Source: Cohnella algarum (GTDB lineage Bacteria > Bacillota > Bacilli > Paenibacillales > Paenibacillaceae). Taken from it: a stretch of DNA of 64,000 nt. Location of the stretch: the NCBI RefSeq assembly GCF_016937515.1, contig NZ_JAFHKM010000002.1, positions 5,637,001-5,701,000 on the forward strand, given 5' to 3'. Both the position numbers and the translations under genes were made by a program. This document shows, piece by piece, positions 8,976 to 18,318 of this stretch (the first letter of the stretch is position 1; the number at the start of each line of letters is the position of its first letter). The notes beneath the pieces were generated by a model that worked only from the letters and a program-made list of their open reading frames with translations, was not told the DNA's origin and made no database searches.

Positions 8976-9614
8976 TCACTTCGCTCCCTTGACCTCGGCG
9001 ACGAACGATTGCGCCAGCTTCGTCAGTTCCTCGAACTTGCCTTCCGCGACGAGCTGCTTGTTAACCAGGTTGCCGCCCAGTCCGACCCCGACGGCGCCCG
9101 TTTCCAGCACGCTGCGAATATTTTGCAGGTTGACGCCGCCGGTCGCGATCATCGGGATGTGGTCCAGCGGCGCGCGGATTTCCTTCAAGTAATTGACGCC
9201 GAGCGAGCCGAGCGGAAACACTTTGACGGCGGATGCGCCCGCCTTGTAAGCGCGCACGATTTCCGACGGGGTCATCGTTCCCGGCCAAACATCGACGCCC
9301 TGCTCCACGCCGTAATAAACGACTTCCTCGTCCAGGTTCGGGGAAATGATATACTCCGCGCCGGCCGCGACCGCTTCCTTCGCCTGTCCGATATCGAGCA
9401 CCGTGCCCGCGCCGATCCGCATGCGCCCCTCATATTGCTCGCGGAACCGCGAGATCATGCCGATCGCCCCTTCGGTGTTCAGCGTAACCTCGAGAAAGAC
9501 GATGCCGCCGTCGGCCAGCGCCTTCGCCGTCGCGTCGCCGTCCTTTGCGGAAATGCCGCGAATGATGGCGACGATCTTTTCCTCCGATAAAGCCTGCAAC
9601 AATTTGGATGACAT
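8976..9614 (-). CDS. eda: 2-keto-3-deoxy-6-phosphogluconate / 4-hydroxy-2-oxoglutarate aldolase
   Basis: A 212-residue class I aldolase of the KDPG family. E42 (FLEVTLNT) is the likely general acid/base and K131 (SAVKVFPL) the Schiff-base lysine; GAGTVLD and the GGVNLQNI phosphate-binding turn are also present. It cleaves KDPG to pyruvate plus glyceraldehyde 3-phosphate. It lies directly upstream of kdgK. If the operon uses a 6-deoxy sugar, the substrate could be an unphosphorylated analogue, which the sequence alone cannot settle. Confidence 0.9.
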   Translation of the reverse strand: MSSKLLQALSEEKIVAIIRGISAKDGDATAKALADGGIVFLEVTLNTEGAIGMISRFREQYEGRMRIGAGTVLDIGQAKEAVAAGAEYIISPNLDEEVVYYGVEQGVDVWPGTMTPSEIVRAYKAGASAVKVFPLGSLGVNYLKEIRAPLDHIPMIATGGVNLQNIRSVLETGAVGVGLGGNLVNKQLVAEGKFEELTKLAQSFVAEVKGAK

Positions 9615-9642
9615 AAGAGCTCCTTTCGGCCAAGCCTTAAGG

Positions 9643-10656
9643 TTACAGCTCGACCATCGCTTTAATGACTTTGGATTCGGGCTTCAGCCAATGTTCGAAT
9701 TGCCCGATCATGTCCGCAAACGGCGCCCGGTGCGTGATGTAGCGCTCCGCGCTCGCGCCTCCGGATTTAACCGCTTCCACGACAGCGTCGAAATCTTCGG
9801 ACGTCGCGTTTCGGCTGCCCATCAGCGTCAATTCCCGCTTGTGGAACTCCGGATCGGAAAACGCAATATCGGCTTTGACCAGTCCTACGAATACCAGTTT
9901 ACCACCATGCGCCGCCCATTGAAAAGAATTCGTCATCGACCGGGCGTTTCCGGTCGCGTCAAACACGACCGTCGGCATATCGCCGCCCGTCCATTCCCGC
10001 AGCTTGTCGCCGGGCGCGTCGAGCGCGTTGACGAGATGATCGGCCTTCGCCCAGTCGCCGGCGAACGCCAGCCGCTCCTCGTTTACGTCCATCGCGATCA
10101 CGTTGGCTCCGCGAGACTTGGCGAACGCCATGACGCCGAGCCCGATCGGCCCGCCGCCGACGACGAGCGCCGTTTCGCCCGCTTCGAGCGCGGACCTGCG
10201 CACGGCGTGCGCTCCGATTGCCAGCGGCTCCAGCACGGCGGCCTGATCGAGCGTTAGCCCGTTCGCGCGGATCAGATGCGTGACCGGAAGCGCCACGCGC
10301 TCCCGCATGCCCCCGTCGATATGCACCCCGAGCACCTTCATGTCGACGCAGCAATTCGGCCGCCCTCGCCGGCAGGCAATGCAGGCGCCGCAGTGCATGT
10401 ACGGGATGACGCTCACCTGATCGCCGGGCACAAGCCCTTTGTCGTTTTTCCCGATTTCCTCCACGATCCCCGCCAGCTCATGGCCGAGAATGCGCGGATA
10501 GGAAAAAAACGGCTGATTGCCTTTGTAAGCATGCATATCCGTGCCGCAAATGCCGACCCGGCGGATGCGGACGATCGCTTCGCCCTCGCCTCGCACAGGT
10601 TCCGGCAAGTCGATCCGTTCCAGACGATCCGGCCGTTCGCAAACGATGCCTTTCAT
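9643..10656 (-). CDS. Zinc-dependent alcohol/polyol dehydrogenase (MDR family)
   Basis: A 337-residue medium-chain dehydrogenase. Catalytic zinc ligands are in RVGICGTDMH and GHELAG; the structural zinc lobe shows CGACIACRRGRPNCC; the Rossmann motif is VVGGGPIGLGVMAFA followed by an acidic residue (AMDV), favouring NAD. ATG 10656 is chosen because a G-rich ribosome site lies 7 bases upstream. Relatives oxidise L-idonate, threonine, galactonate or keto-deoxy-fuconate. Its place between the aldolase and a sugar dehydrogenase suggests a sugar or sugar-acid oxidation step in the same route. Confidence 0.85.
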   Translation of the reverse strand: MKGIVCERPDRLERIDLPEPVRGEGEAIVRIRRVGICGTDMHAYKGNQPFFSYPRILGHELAGIVEEIGKNDKGLVPGDQVSVIPYMHCGACIACRRGRPNCCVDMKVLGVHIDGGMRERVALPVTHLIRANGLTLDQAAVLEPLAIGAHAVRRSALEAGETALVVGGGPIGLGVMAFAKSRGANVIAMDVNEERLAFAGDWAKADHLVNALDAPGDKLREWTGGDMPTVVFDATGNARSMTNSFQWAAHGGKLVFVGLVKADIAFSDPEFHKRELTLMGSRNATSEDFDAVVEAVKSGGASAERYITHRAPFADMIGQFEHWLKPESKVIKAMVEL

Positions 10657-10670
10657 GTTCATCCCCCCGC

Positions 10671-11615
10671 TCACGTCCTGATGTTCCGATTGTATTCGGG
10701 CCTTCCGCTCGGCCACGTCTGATCCGCGACCGGCTTCAACATATCCAGCACTTCCCCCAGCAGCTCCTCGTCCGGCGGCTCGTCCGTCCATCTGGCGTTG
10801 TTGCGGATGTTCGCCGGATTCGCCGTGCTGACGAGCGTCGTCGGAACGCGTTCGTTCGCCGTCGAAAACTGCACCGCAAGCTTCGCGATGTCCGCGCCCT
10901 TCTCCGCGCAAAACTCCGCCGCGCGCCGGCAAACCGCCTTCAGCTCGGGCGAGGCCGGGTGCCATTCCGGCGTCCCCCGCGCGCTCAGCAGCCCCATGGA
11001 CAGCGGCGAGGCGTTGACGAGTCCGATTCCGCGCTCCTCCAGCAGCGGAAGCAGGCCCAGCAGCGTCGTGTCGTTCATCGAGTAATGGCAGTAAGAGAGA
11101 ACGACATCCATTTCGGCCTGCGGAACGATCGTCTCGAACAGCTCGATCGGCAAGCCGCTAATGCCGTAATAACGGATTTTTCCCTGTTCCTTGAGCTTCG
11201 CGAGCGCCGGCAGCGCCTCCTGCAGAATGACAGCCTGCGGAACGAACTCGATATCGTGCAAAAACATCAGATCCACGTAGTCCGTATTCAGCCGCCGAAG
11301 GCTCTCCTCCAGGCTGCTCGCGATGCGCTCCCCGGAAAAATCGAACGCATCGGCGCCGTAGCGCCCCGCCTTCGTCGAGAGCAGAAACCGGTCGCGCGGG
11401 AGCTCCTTTATCGCTTTTCCAAGCACCGTTTCGGCTTTCGTCAGGCCGTAGTATGGCGAAACGTCGATATAATTGATCCCTTCCTCGAGCGCGGCGAACA
11501 CCGTCCTGATCGCTTCGGCTTCGCTCGTCTCGCGAAACACGGAGCCGAGCGACGAAGCGCCGAAAGACAGCGCGGATACATCCAGTCCGGTGCGGCCCAA
11601 CTTGCGGTATTTCAT
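10671..11615 (-). CDS. Aldo/keto reductase, L-fucose/D-threo-aldose dehydrogenase-like
   Basis: A 314-residue TIM-barrel oxidoreductase starting MKYRKLGRTGLDVSALSFGAS. The tetrad is visible as D in YIDVSPYYG, Y in PYYG, K in LSTKAG and H in LMFLHDIE. Sequence style matches the aldose dehydrogenases that oxidise L-fucose or D-arabinose at C1 to a lactone with NAD(P). The next gene upstream is a lactonase-type amidohydrolase, the logical next enzyme. It sits 14 bases from the dehydrogenase gene downstream, so it is in the same operon. Confidence 0.83.
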   Translation of the reverse strand: MKYRKLGRTGLDVSALSFGASSLGSVFRETSEAEAIRTVFAALEEGINYIDVSPYYGLTKAETVLGKAIKELPRDRFLLSTKAGRYGADAFDFSGERIASSLEESLRRLNTDYVDLMFLHDIEFVPQAVILQEALPALAKLKEQGKIRYYGISGLPIELFETIVPQAEMDVVLSYCHYSMNDTTLLGLLPLLEERGIGLVNASPLSMGLLSARGTPEWHPASPELKAVCRRAAEFCAEKGADIAKLAVQFSTANERVPTTLVSTANPANIRNNARWTDEPPDEELLGEVLDMLKPVADQTWPSGRPEYNRNIRT

Positions 11616-11620
11616 TCGGT

Positions 11621-12463
11621 TCAGCCTCCCGTATCCAGTTTGTAAAATGCCGCGGCGTTGCCGCCGAACAGCTTCGCCCGCTGGCGCTCGCCCCATTCCC
11701 CGGGCAGCGCGCGGACGAGCACTTCCATGACCTCGTCGTATTCGGCCGCCAGCAGACACACCGGCCAATCGCTCCCGAACATGACCCGGTTCTCGCCGAA
11801 GCAATCAATGGCATGGCGAATATAAGGCACGAATTGCTCCGGCTTCCAGGCGCGGTGCTCCGCCTCCGTCACCATCCCCGACAGCTTGCAGTACAAGTTC
11901 GGAAAAGAGGCCAGCCTGCGCATTTGCCCCGCCCAGGGCTCCATCGCCCCCGCCGCGATGTTCGGCTTGGCGATATGATCGACGACGCCGCGAAGCCCCG
12001 GCACCTTCTCGATGAGCCGAATGACCGGTTCCAGCTGCCCGGAGACAAGCAGCAGATCGACCGGCACGTCCCGCTTTTCGAAAGTCTTCAGCCGCTCGAC
12101 GAACGCCGGCTCCAGAATGCGGCCCGCGTCCGGCATGTCCTGGATCATGATCCGGAAGCCGACGAATTTGGGATGACGGGCGAACCGATCGTAATGCACG
12201 AAGCATCGATCATCCGCCAGATCGAGCCAGCCGACGACGCCGAGGATGGAGTCGCTTCCGTCCGCCAGCGACAATAGATAATCCGTCTCCGCTAGCGTCG
12301 GCGCGGCTTGAACGAGAATCGTCCCGTCCAGCCCGTGCTTCCGCAGCGAAGGAAGCAAATTACCGGGCAGAAAATCCCGGTACAGCAGGGGGATGTCCGG
12401 CGTAATCCAGCCATAGTCGCCCCGATCGATTTTCCAATAGTGCTGATGCGCGTCGATTCGCAA
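11621..12463 (-). CDS. Amidohydrolase family sugar lactonase (COG3618, L-fuconolactonase-like)
   Basis: A 280-residue metal-dependent hydrolase. It opens RIDAHQHYW (metal-binding HxH of the amidohydrolase fold) and ends with MFGSDWPVC (metal-binding Asp). COG3618 members hydrolyse sugar lactones such as L-fucono-1,5-lactone. The start is a TTG at 12463, picked because GGAAGG lies immediately upstream and the conserved N-terminus begins there. First gene of the five-gene operon; only 5 bases separate it from the aldose dehydrogenase gene. A dehydratase for the resulting aldonate is missing from the cluster. Confidence 0.83.
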   Translation of the reverse strand: MRIDAHQHYWKIDRGDYGWITPDIPLLYRDFLPGNLLPSLRKHGLDGTILVQAAPTLAETDYLLSLADGSDSILGVVGWLDLADDRCFVHYDRFARHPKFVGFRIMIQDMPDAGRILEPAFVERLKTFEKRDVPVDLLLVSGQLEPVIRLIEKVPGLRGVVDHIAKPNIAAGAMEPWAGQMRRLASFPNLYCKLSGMVTEAEHRAWKPEQFVPYIRHAIDCFGENRVMFGSDWPVCLLAAEYDEVMEVLVRALPGEWGERQRAKLFGGNAAAFYKLDTGG

Positions 12464-12533
12464 CGTTTCCTTCCCCTTCCCGGGCGCAAGCCGCCCTCGA
12501 TTCGTTGGCCTATCCAATCGCTTGACGTGTTGA

Positions 12534-12547
12534 TGTAAACGCTATAC
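12534..12547. promoter_or_regulatory. Possible CcpA catabolite-responsive element (cre)
   Basis: TGTAAACGCTATAC agrees with the cre core (TGWAARCGYTW) in its first eleven positions but not in the last two. It lies between the divergent sugar operon and its AraC regulator, where glucose repression through CcpA would make sense. The surrounding gap 12464-12656 is AT-rich and must also hold both promoters. The call rests on consensus match and position only. Confidence 0.45.
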
Positions 12548-12656
12548 CTTTACTTTACCAGCAATTTTAAACAAAAAAAGAACCGATTCTTGCAAAAATG
12601 TACTGTTTTTTGATACCGTCTAGCTATACGATCCTGATCAGAAAGGACGACCGCCG

Positions 12657-13523
12657 ATGAAGCCGTTGCGCAAGCGTTTCGACGCCTCGCCGGCATTCCC
12701 TTTTTCCTTCGTCTACCGGGATACGAAAACCGAACAAAGCGAGCTTCCGGATCATTTGCACGATTGGTACGAGCTCGTATACGTGCATAGCGGAAAGGGC
12801 TCTTTTTTTATCGACCGGGAAATTTACGATATGGGGGCGGGGGATTTGTTCGCCATTCCGGGCAACACCATTCATCGGGCTTTTCCGGACCGCGCGGACC
12901 CCGTCACGTCGACCGCCGTTTTCTTCGGCGCGGCCGCCCTGCAGCAGCCTTCGCTCGGAGAATCGTTCTCTTATTTGCGGTGCTTCGAATTATGCCGGAA
13001 AAACAAAAGCTTCAAGCTGGTTTTGCCGCAGCGTTTTCTGCAGACGGTCGAGCCGGCGCTTGCGAGCATCCATGACGAGCTGAACGCCAGGGAACCCGGG
13101 TACCGCCATGCCGTCATGCTTCATCTGCAGTCGCTTTTGCTCGGCATCGACCGCGCCGTCGGCCGGGATCCGGGCGCGCCCGAGCCGCTGCCGACGGTCG
13201 GTCCCGCCTGGCTGAAGGACGCGCTGCTGCACATCGACCGGCGCTTCGCCGAGCCGATCGGCCTGGCCGAGCTGGCCGAGCGCGCCGCCGTCAGCCCGGC
13301 CCATTTCAGCCGCTTGTTCAAGCGCCTCGTCGGCATGAACGTCACCGAATTTATCGCGACCAAACGGATCATCCGCGCGATGGACTTGCTGGCCGACGGC
13401 GAGCTGGGCATATCCGTCGTCGCCGAAAGCTGCGGCTTCGAAAGCATGCCGCATTTTCACCGGACGTTCAAACGGATCGCCGGCATGACGCCGGCGGCCT
13501 ACCGCAAAAATCGCTCCGGGTAA
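12657..13523 (+). CDS. AraC family transcriptional regulator with cupin sensing domain
   Basis: A 288-residue regulator. Residues about 25-80 form a cupin (HLHDWYELVYVHSGKG, then GAGDLFAIPGNTIHR) that probably senses a sugar; residues about 185-285 hold the two helix-turn-helix motifs (LAELAERAAVSPAHFSRLFKR and VAESCGFESMPHFHRTFKR). AAAGGA precedes the ATG at a good distance. It is divergent from the sugar-acid operon and is its likely activator. Confidence 0.88.
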   Translation: MKPLRKRFDASPAFPFSFVYRDTKTEQSELPDHLHDWYELVYVHSGKGSFFIDREIYDMGAGDLFAIPGNTIHRAFPDRADPVTSTAVFFGAAALQQPSLGESFSYLRCFELCRKNKSFKLVLPQRFLQTVEPALASIHDELNAREPGYRHAVMLHLQSLLLGIDRAVGRDPGAPEPLPTVGPAWLKDALLHIDRRFAEPIGLAELAERAAVSPAHFSRLFKRLVGMNVTEFIATKRIIRAMDLLADGELGISVVAESCGFESMPHFHRTFKRIAGMTPAAYRKNRSG

Positions 13524-13590
13524 CCGAATTGCGTCCGATACCCGCGCCCGCCCGCGGCATAGAGGGGCCGAAACGATCGCTGGCGAACGT

Positions 13591-13731
13591 ATAGTGGATT
13601 TTATCCAATAAAAATCGGCTTTTTCCGTGGGCCGTGCTGCTTACGTTGGATTTCTTCCAACCGAATGCAGCCTTTTTTGCGTAAATGTTTCGAAGATCCC
13701 TTCCTCTGTGGATAAAATCCACTCTAGCAAG
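13591..13731. repeat. MITE-like intergenic repeat, copy A (inverted TGGATTTTATCCA ends)
   Basis: The segment opens with TATAGTGGATTTTATCCA and closes about 120 bases later with the inverse, TGGATAAAATCCACTCTA, giving 18-base terminal inverted repeats with one mismatch. An internal TTGGATTTCTTCCAA and a downstream GGATGGACGAAATCCA are degenerate copies. The same design occurs at 24607-24748. No ORF is inside. It could be a small non-autonomous element, a structured RNA or a protein-binding array; nothing in the sequence decides this. The rest of the gap 13524-13964 is covered by this and the terminator at 13822. Confidence 0.65.
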
Positions 13732-13821
13732 CCTTTTTCCCGGTTTCCGCTTCGCCGGATGGACGAAATCCAGCGAAGGCGGGGGAGCCTTACCTAGTCA
13801 GGAGCCGGTTTCCAGACCAAT

Positions 13822-13876
13822 AGGCAAGCCCGCCGGCAAAAGACTCGGTTTGCCGGCGGGCTTGCCTTTTTAACTG
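13822..13876 (+). terminator. Strong rho-independent terminator
   Basis: GGCAAGCCCGCCGGCAAA pairs perfectly with TTTGCCGGCGGGCTTGCC (18 base pairs, 8-base loop) and is followed by TTTTTAA on the + strand. It is 300 bases past the AraC gene, with the intergenic repeat between, so the transcript it ends may include that repeat. Confidence 0.8.
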
Positions 13877-13964
13877 TCAAGTTGTTAGCCTATGCGTTCG
13901 CCGCTGCCGAAGCATCGGCCGCGCCGGCGGAATCCTCGCCGGAAGCCGGCGGGGCATCCGTCCC

Positions 13965-14663
13965 CTACGGCTGTCCCGGACCGCCGCCGCCTCCCATGCC
14001 GCCGCCGAAGGCTCCGAGCCGGATCGAGGAAGCCTCCTGCGTCCCCTCGGCGAGCCAAATCGTCAGCACGTCGCCTTCTTTCAGGTCGGCCAGCGCCGCG
14101 TCCGTCGTCGTCATCTCGTTGTTTTCGAACGACGTTTGCCGAATGACGGTCGCATCGGTAACGGTGATGTCGACGGTTTCCTCCGTGAACATCTCGTCCA
14201 TGCTCACCCCGCCCGGCGGCCTGCCGCTCCCGCCGTCTCCCGGCTGCGCGCTGCCATCGCCGCCCGGCGACGGCGCAGCCCCATTCGACGTCTCCGCGTC
14301 CCCGCTCGGGGGCCGCGCCGCGCCGTCCTGCCCTTCGCTGCCGCCGCTACGCATTCCGCCGCGGCCGCCTCCCGTTTGCGACGGATCGATTTGCGACTTG
14401 TATACGGTGATCGTATTGCCGCTGACGCTTTTGATTTTGCCGATCAGATCCGCCGCATTCCCGTTCTCGTCGGTCATCCCGAAGCCGCCCCCGGGTCCCC
14501 CCTGCCGGGCTTGTCCGCCACCGTCCGCCGTCTGCGCTTGTTCCGTCTGGGCGGCGGCGCCCGCCGCCGCGGATTCGCCGGCCGCGCCGGACTCGTCCGA
14601 CCCGCAGCCCGCGAGCATGGCCATCGCCAGAAGCCCGCCCAGAAGCAAATGCCATTTTTTCAT
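13965..14663 (-). CDS. Gly-rich secreted lipoprotein with a small beta-barrel-like domain
   Basis: A 232-residue protein with lipoprotein signal MKKWHLLLGGLLAMAMLAGC. After the acylated Cys comes an Ala/Gln/Gly-rich linker, a short conserved part (DLIGKIKSVSGNTITVYKSQ), a long Gly/Ser/Pro low-complexity segment (about 95-160), and a second conserved part (VDITVTDATVIRQTS and DLKEGDVLTIWL). The split folded part resembles DUF5666-type OB domains that bind small ligands or ions, but this is a weak match by eye. The ATG at 14663 has GGGAGG 10 bases upstream. The GC-rich repeats inside are strongly biased. Role unknown. Confidence 0.7.
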   Translation of the reverse strand: MKKWHLLLGGLLAMAMLAGCGSDESGAAGESAAAGAAAQTEQAQTADGGGQARQGGPGGGFGMTDENGNAADLIGKIKSVSGNTITVYKSQIDPSQTGGGRGGMRSGGSEGQDGAARPPSGDAETSNGAAPSPGGDGSAQPGDGGSGRPPGGVSMDEMFTEETVDITVTDATVIRQTSFENNEMTTTDAALADLKEGDVLTIWLAEGTQEASSIRLGAFGGGMGGGGGPGQP

Positions 14664-14789
14664 CCGGATCATCCCTCCCGCTTTTCGCTATTCGAAAGTT
14701 ACCACGGGAAAATGAACGGAGCGTGAACGGAATCTGAGGAACGGATTAATTTTCGGCTGCATTCAACGGGAAATCGCGCTTAACGTAGC

Positions 14790-14832
14790 AAAAAGTCCCC
14801 GAAGCCGGCCAAGCCGGACGTTCGGGGACTTG
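14790..14832 (-). terminator. Rho-independent terminator of the ABC exporter operon
   Basis: On the - strand AAGTCCCCGAA pairs with TTCGGGGACTT around a GC-rich, self-pairing loop, followed by TTTTGC. It lies 12 bases past the stop codon of the exporter subunit that ends at 14844. Confidence 0.75.
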
Positions 14833-14843
14833 CAAATGCCCGG

Positions 14844-15443
14844 TCAGACCGCGCTTGCTCGCACTCTTCCGGCAAACTGGCTGTTGTAAAGCTCCGCGTA
14901 AAATCCGCCTTGCGCCAGCAGCTCTTCGTGCGTTCCCTGCTCGATGACGGTTCCCTTGTTCATGACGAGGATCAAGTCCGCGTCGCGAATCGTGGACAGC
15001 CGGTGGGCGATGACGAAGCTCGTTCGGCCGTTCATCAAATGGTTCATCGCCTTCTGAATGAGAACTTCCGTCCGCGTGTCGACGCTGCTCGTCGCTTCGT
15101 CGAGAATCAGAATCGACGGATCGGCCAAAATCGCCCGCGCGATCGTCAGCAGTTGCTTCTGTCCTTGCGAAATGTTGGAGGCTTCCTCGTTCAGCACCGT
15201 GTCATAGCCGTCCGGCAGCGTCCGGATGAAATGGTCCGCATGCGCGGCCGCGGCCGCCTCGACCACCTCGGCTTCGGTGGCGTTCTTCCGCCCGTACGCG
15301 ATATTGTCGCGAATCGTTCCGTTAAACAGCCACGTGTCCTGCAGCACCATGCCGAACATGCCGCGCAAATCCGCCCGGGACAAGCGGGTAATGTCCGTCC
15401 CGTCGACCGTGATCGATCCGCCGTTCAGCTCGTAGAAGCGCAT
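14844..15443 (-). pseudogene. ABC exporter subunit, C-terminal part of the ATPase domain (cut off by ISLre2)
   Basis: This is the downstream piece of the exporter gene that begins at 18318. It encodes about 200 residues from [15 protein letters not shown] through the signature motif [14 protein letters not shown], Walker [13 protein letters not shown] and the H-loop IAHRLST, to a stop at 14844. The reading frame continues exactly from the upstream piece if the element and one 9-base duplication are removed, giving a 624-residue protein. As it stands, this piece lacks Walker A and a start codon. Confidence 0.88.
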
Positions 15444-17034
15444 GATAGTGTAAAATCTCTGTGGGTGTAGGAATTGGAAAAAGCGGATATAGAAAAAGAG
15501 CTTCTCCCTTGGTAAAGTGATGTTTGCGCACAACACACCAAGAAGGAGGAAGCTCCTGTGAGCCACTTTACCACAACAATGCCGACGATGAAAGAGATTG
15601 AGCAATGGATTTTCCGGAAAATGCAGGAGGAATTCGCTCGTGCGATGAAGCAGGTACTGGAGGCGCTGGATCAGCAGATCCTGGAGCAACGGGACCGAGA
15701 GCGTTATCGAGTAAAGGACGAGCGTGAAACAAGCGTCAACACAGTGTTCGGGAATGTGCGCTTTAAGCGGAGATTGTACTGTGACCGTAGAAGCGGCAAA
15801 CACGTGTATCTGCTGGATCAGCTGTTGCAATTCGAAGGGCGCGGGAAAGTCAGTCCGCATTTGGAAGAGACAGCAATCGCATTCGCAAGCCAAGGACCGT
15901 CGTACCGGGACAGCGCAAAGAGGCTGGAGCAGCTTTTGGGCTACAATGTGCTGAGCCACCAAGCGATCAGGGAAAAACTGATGGAGCGTGCGCAACAGCC
16001 GATGCCAGCGGTGAAACGGCGCGCTGCCCGCGTGCTGTTCGTGGAAGTGGATGGGCTGTACACGAAGCTGCAGCGGAGCAAAAAGCGCGGGATGGAGAAC
16101 GCAATTGCAGTCGTACACGAAGGCTGGGAGAAGAACGGCAAGCGGGTACAGCTGAAGAACAAACAGCATTACCTGCATACGAGCGGCGGCGACTTCTGGG
16201 AAGGGTTCGGGGACTTTCTGGTGGAGCGTTACGAAATCGACGAGAACACGTGGCTTGTGGTGAACGGAGACGGCGCGGCGTGGATCGGGGAATGTACATC
16301 CTACTTTCACCAATGTCTGTACATGCTGGACCGCTTTCATGTGGCGCGTGATTTGAAACGCTTTGTTGGTCATTTGCCGCAGGTGTGGGAGACCGTGAGA
16401 CGGTCTTTGGCCAAACAGGATGCAGCCGCGCTTATGGCGGTCCTGGAAGGCGTGTCGGAGCAAGAGATAGCGGAAGAGAACCGGAAGGATTGGAAGCCGT
16501 ATAAAAGATTTCTAAAGCGGCATGAGAAGCATTTGGACGACTACCGAAAAACACTCCAGGCGAAGGGGATCGACACAAGCGGTATGCGCCCGATGGGAAG
16601 CGCGGAATCGCAGATGCGTATATTCGCCAAGCGGACGAAGCGTGGCGGGTACAGTTGGAGTGAGCGAGGCGTCAGGGCGATGCTGAGGACGATGATGAGG
16701 ATTCAAGAAGCGGGCACGGTGGTAAGAACGGTTGAAGGACAAGCGAGTAAGCAGGCAACGCCGCAGCAGTCGATAAACATGCGGCAATTGCTCAAGAACG
16801 TGACGCAACCGGTCAAGGGTTGTATCGCTGGAATGATTCGCATGCTGCAAGGACCGAAGCAAAGCAGCACAACGGGTATGGCACTCAAAGCACTTCGCGG
16901 ATAACGGCAAAAAATTCTGACAAATCACTTGTGTTTGATGAAAGAACGAAGCAAAGCGCTTACAAGGAAGAGGTTCCTTCGGGGTTCGCGTTCCAGGCAT
17001 CTTAAATGACTGCCCACGCTAGCTTGACACTGAC
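15444..17034 (+). mobile_element. ISLre2 family insertion sequence in an ABC exporter gene
   Basis: The 1,591-base element is flanked by the 9-base duplication GAAGCGCAT (15435-15443 and 17035-17043), the length expected for ISLre2. Its ends are related inverted repeats: GATAGTGTAAAA on the left and, read inward from the right, GTCAGTGTCAAG. It is inserted on the + strand into a leftward gene, just after the Walker A region of the ATPase domain. The duplication is perfect, so the insertion looks recent. Confidence 0.88.
15558..16904 (+). CDS. ISLre2 family transposase (UPF0236)
   Basis: A 448-residue protein with the UPF0236/ISLre2 landmarks: a Glu/Arg-rich N-terminus, [38 protein letters not shown], the [14 protein letters not shown] segment typical of DDE transposases of this family, and [23 protein letters not shown] near the C-terminus. 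AGGAGG lies about 10 bases before the GTG start. The frame is complete, so the enzyme may be functional. Confidence 0.9.
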   Translation: MSHFTTTMPTMKEIEQWIFRKMQEEFARAMKQVLEALDQQILEQRDRERYRVKDERETSVNTVFGNVRFKRRLYCDRRSGKHVYLLDQLLQFEGRGKVSPHLEETAIAFASQGPSYRDSAKRLEQLLGYNVLSHQAIREKLMERAQQPMPAVKRRAARVLFVEVDGLYTKLQRSKKRGMENAIAVVHEGWEKNGKRVQLKNKQHYLHTSGGDFWEGFGDFLVERYEIDENTWLVVNGDGAAWIGECTSYFHQCLYMLDRFHVARDLKRFVGHLPQVWETVRRSLAKQDAAALMAVLEGVSEQEIAEENRKDWKPYKRFLKRHEKHLDDYRKTLQAKGIDTSGMRPMGSAESQMRIFAKRTKRGGYSWSERGVRAMLRTMMRIQEAGTVVRTVEGQASKQATPQQSINMRQLLKNVTQPVKGCIAGMIRMLQGPKQSSTTGMALKALRG

Positions 17035-18318
17035 GAAGCGCATGAGCAGGTTGACCAGCGTCGTTTTGCCCGCGCCGGTCGGTCCGACGATCGCCACCGT
17101 CTGCCCGCTTTTGACGTCGATGTTCATATTTTCAATAAGCGGCTTATCCTCGCTGTAGCCGAAGCGGACGTCACGGAACGCCACGTTCCCTTTCGGCGCC
17201 GCGAGCCGGGCCGGAGCCGCCGCTTCCGCCGTCTCCTCCGGCTCGTCGAGCAGCTCGAACACCCGCTCCGCCGAAGCGATCGTCGATTGGATAATGTTCG
17301 CGATATTGGCCGTTTGCGTAATCGGCATCGTGAACTGTCTGGCATATTGGATGAAAGCTTGAATATCCCCGACGCTGATCGATCGTTGGATGACGAGGAC
17401 GCCCCCGACGACGCAGATGAACACGTAGCCGATGTTGCCGATCAACGTCATGAGCGGCATGATGATTCCCGAAACGAATTGGGCTCTCCAGCTCGCTTCG
17501 TCCAGCTTGTCGTTCACTTCCTCGAAGCGGGCGATCGATTGGCGTTCGCGTCCGTATGCCTTGACGACCGCATGCCCGGTGTACATTTCTTCCACATGCC
17601 CGTTCAGCTCGCCCAAATGCGCCTGCTGGGCTTTGAAATACGTTTGCGACCGTTTCGCGATCATGCCGATGACAATGAAGCTCAACGGGAGCGTCAGGAC
17701 AAGAATCAGCGTAAGAAGCGGACTGATCGTCAGCATCATGACGATGACGCCGACCAGCGTCACGATCGACGTGATCAGCTGCGTCAGGCTTTGCTGCAGC
17801 GTGTTGCTGATGTTGTCCACGTCGTTGACGACGCGGCTCAAAATATCGCCGTTCGTCCGCGAATCGTAAAATTTCAGCGGCAGCTTCTCCAGCTTTTCGT
17901 TCACGTCGTTGCGCAGCTTGTAAACCGTTTTTTGCGCCACTCCCGCCATCAAGTATTGCTGGAAAAAACCGAAAAGGGAGCTTACGACATACAAGCCCGC
18001 CAACGTCATGATGATGACCCAAATGCCTTGAAAGTCGATGCCGGATCCCGACATGAACCCTTCGAACAGCTTGTCGGTCGCCTGGCCCATAATTTTCGGA
18101 CTTAAAATGGAAAAGACTGTGCTGATGATCGCCGTTACGAGTACGGCCAGCAGTTTGAAGCGGTGGGGCCGCAAATAGCCGACAAGACGCCTGAACGTCG
18201 CTTTGAAATTTTTCGGCTTCTGGACCGGAATCCCCGCCATGCCCGGCCCGCCGGGGCCGCCCGGGCCCGGCGGTCTCGGAGGCATTCCGGCTTGCGTCCG
18301 GTTCGGTTCCTTGCTCAC
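17035..18318 (-). pseudogene. ABC multidrug exporter subunit, N-terminal part (membrane domain and Walker A)
   Basis: The 428 codons from the ATG at 18318 to the insertion point encode a Pro/Gly-rich N-terminus (PPRPPGPGGPGGPG), six membrane helices and the start of the ATPase domain, with Walker A GPTGAGKTTLVN just before the break. The frame then runs a few codons into the insertion sequence and stops at 17002. Its start overlaps the stop of the partner gene by 4 bases. In pairs such as BmrCD/LmrCD both halves are needed, so this insertion should abolish the exporter unless the partner can homodimerise. Confidence 0.9.

Noticed and set aside
14844..16463. 539-codon frame joining ABC exporter and insertion sequence on the - strand
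   Set aside because: It is an accidental fusion: the first part is antisense to the ISLre2 transposase, only the end after 15443 is exporter sequence.
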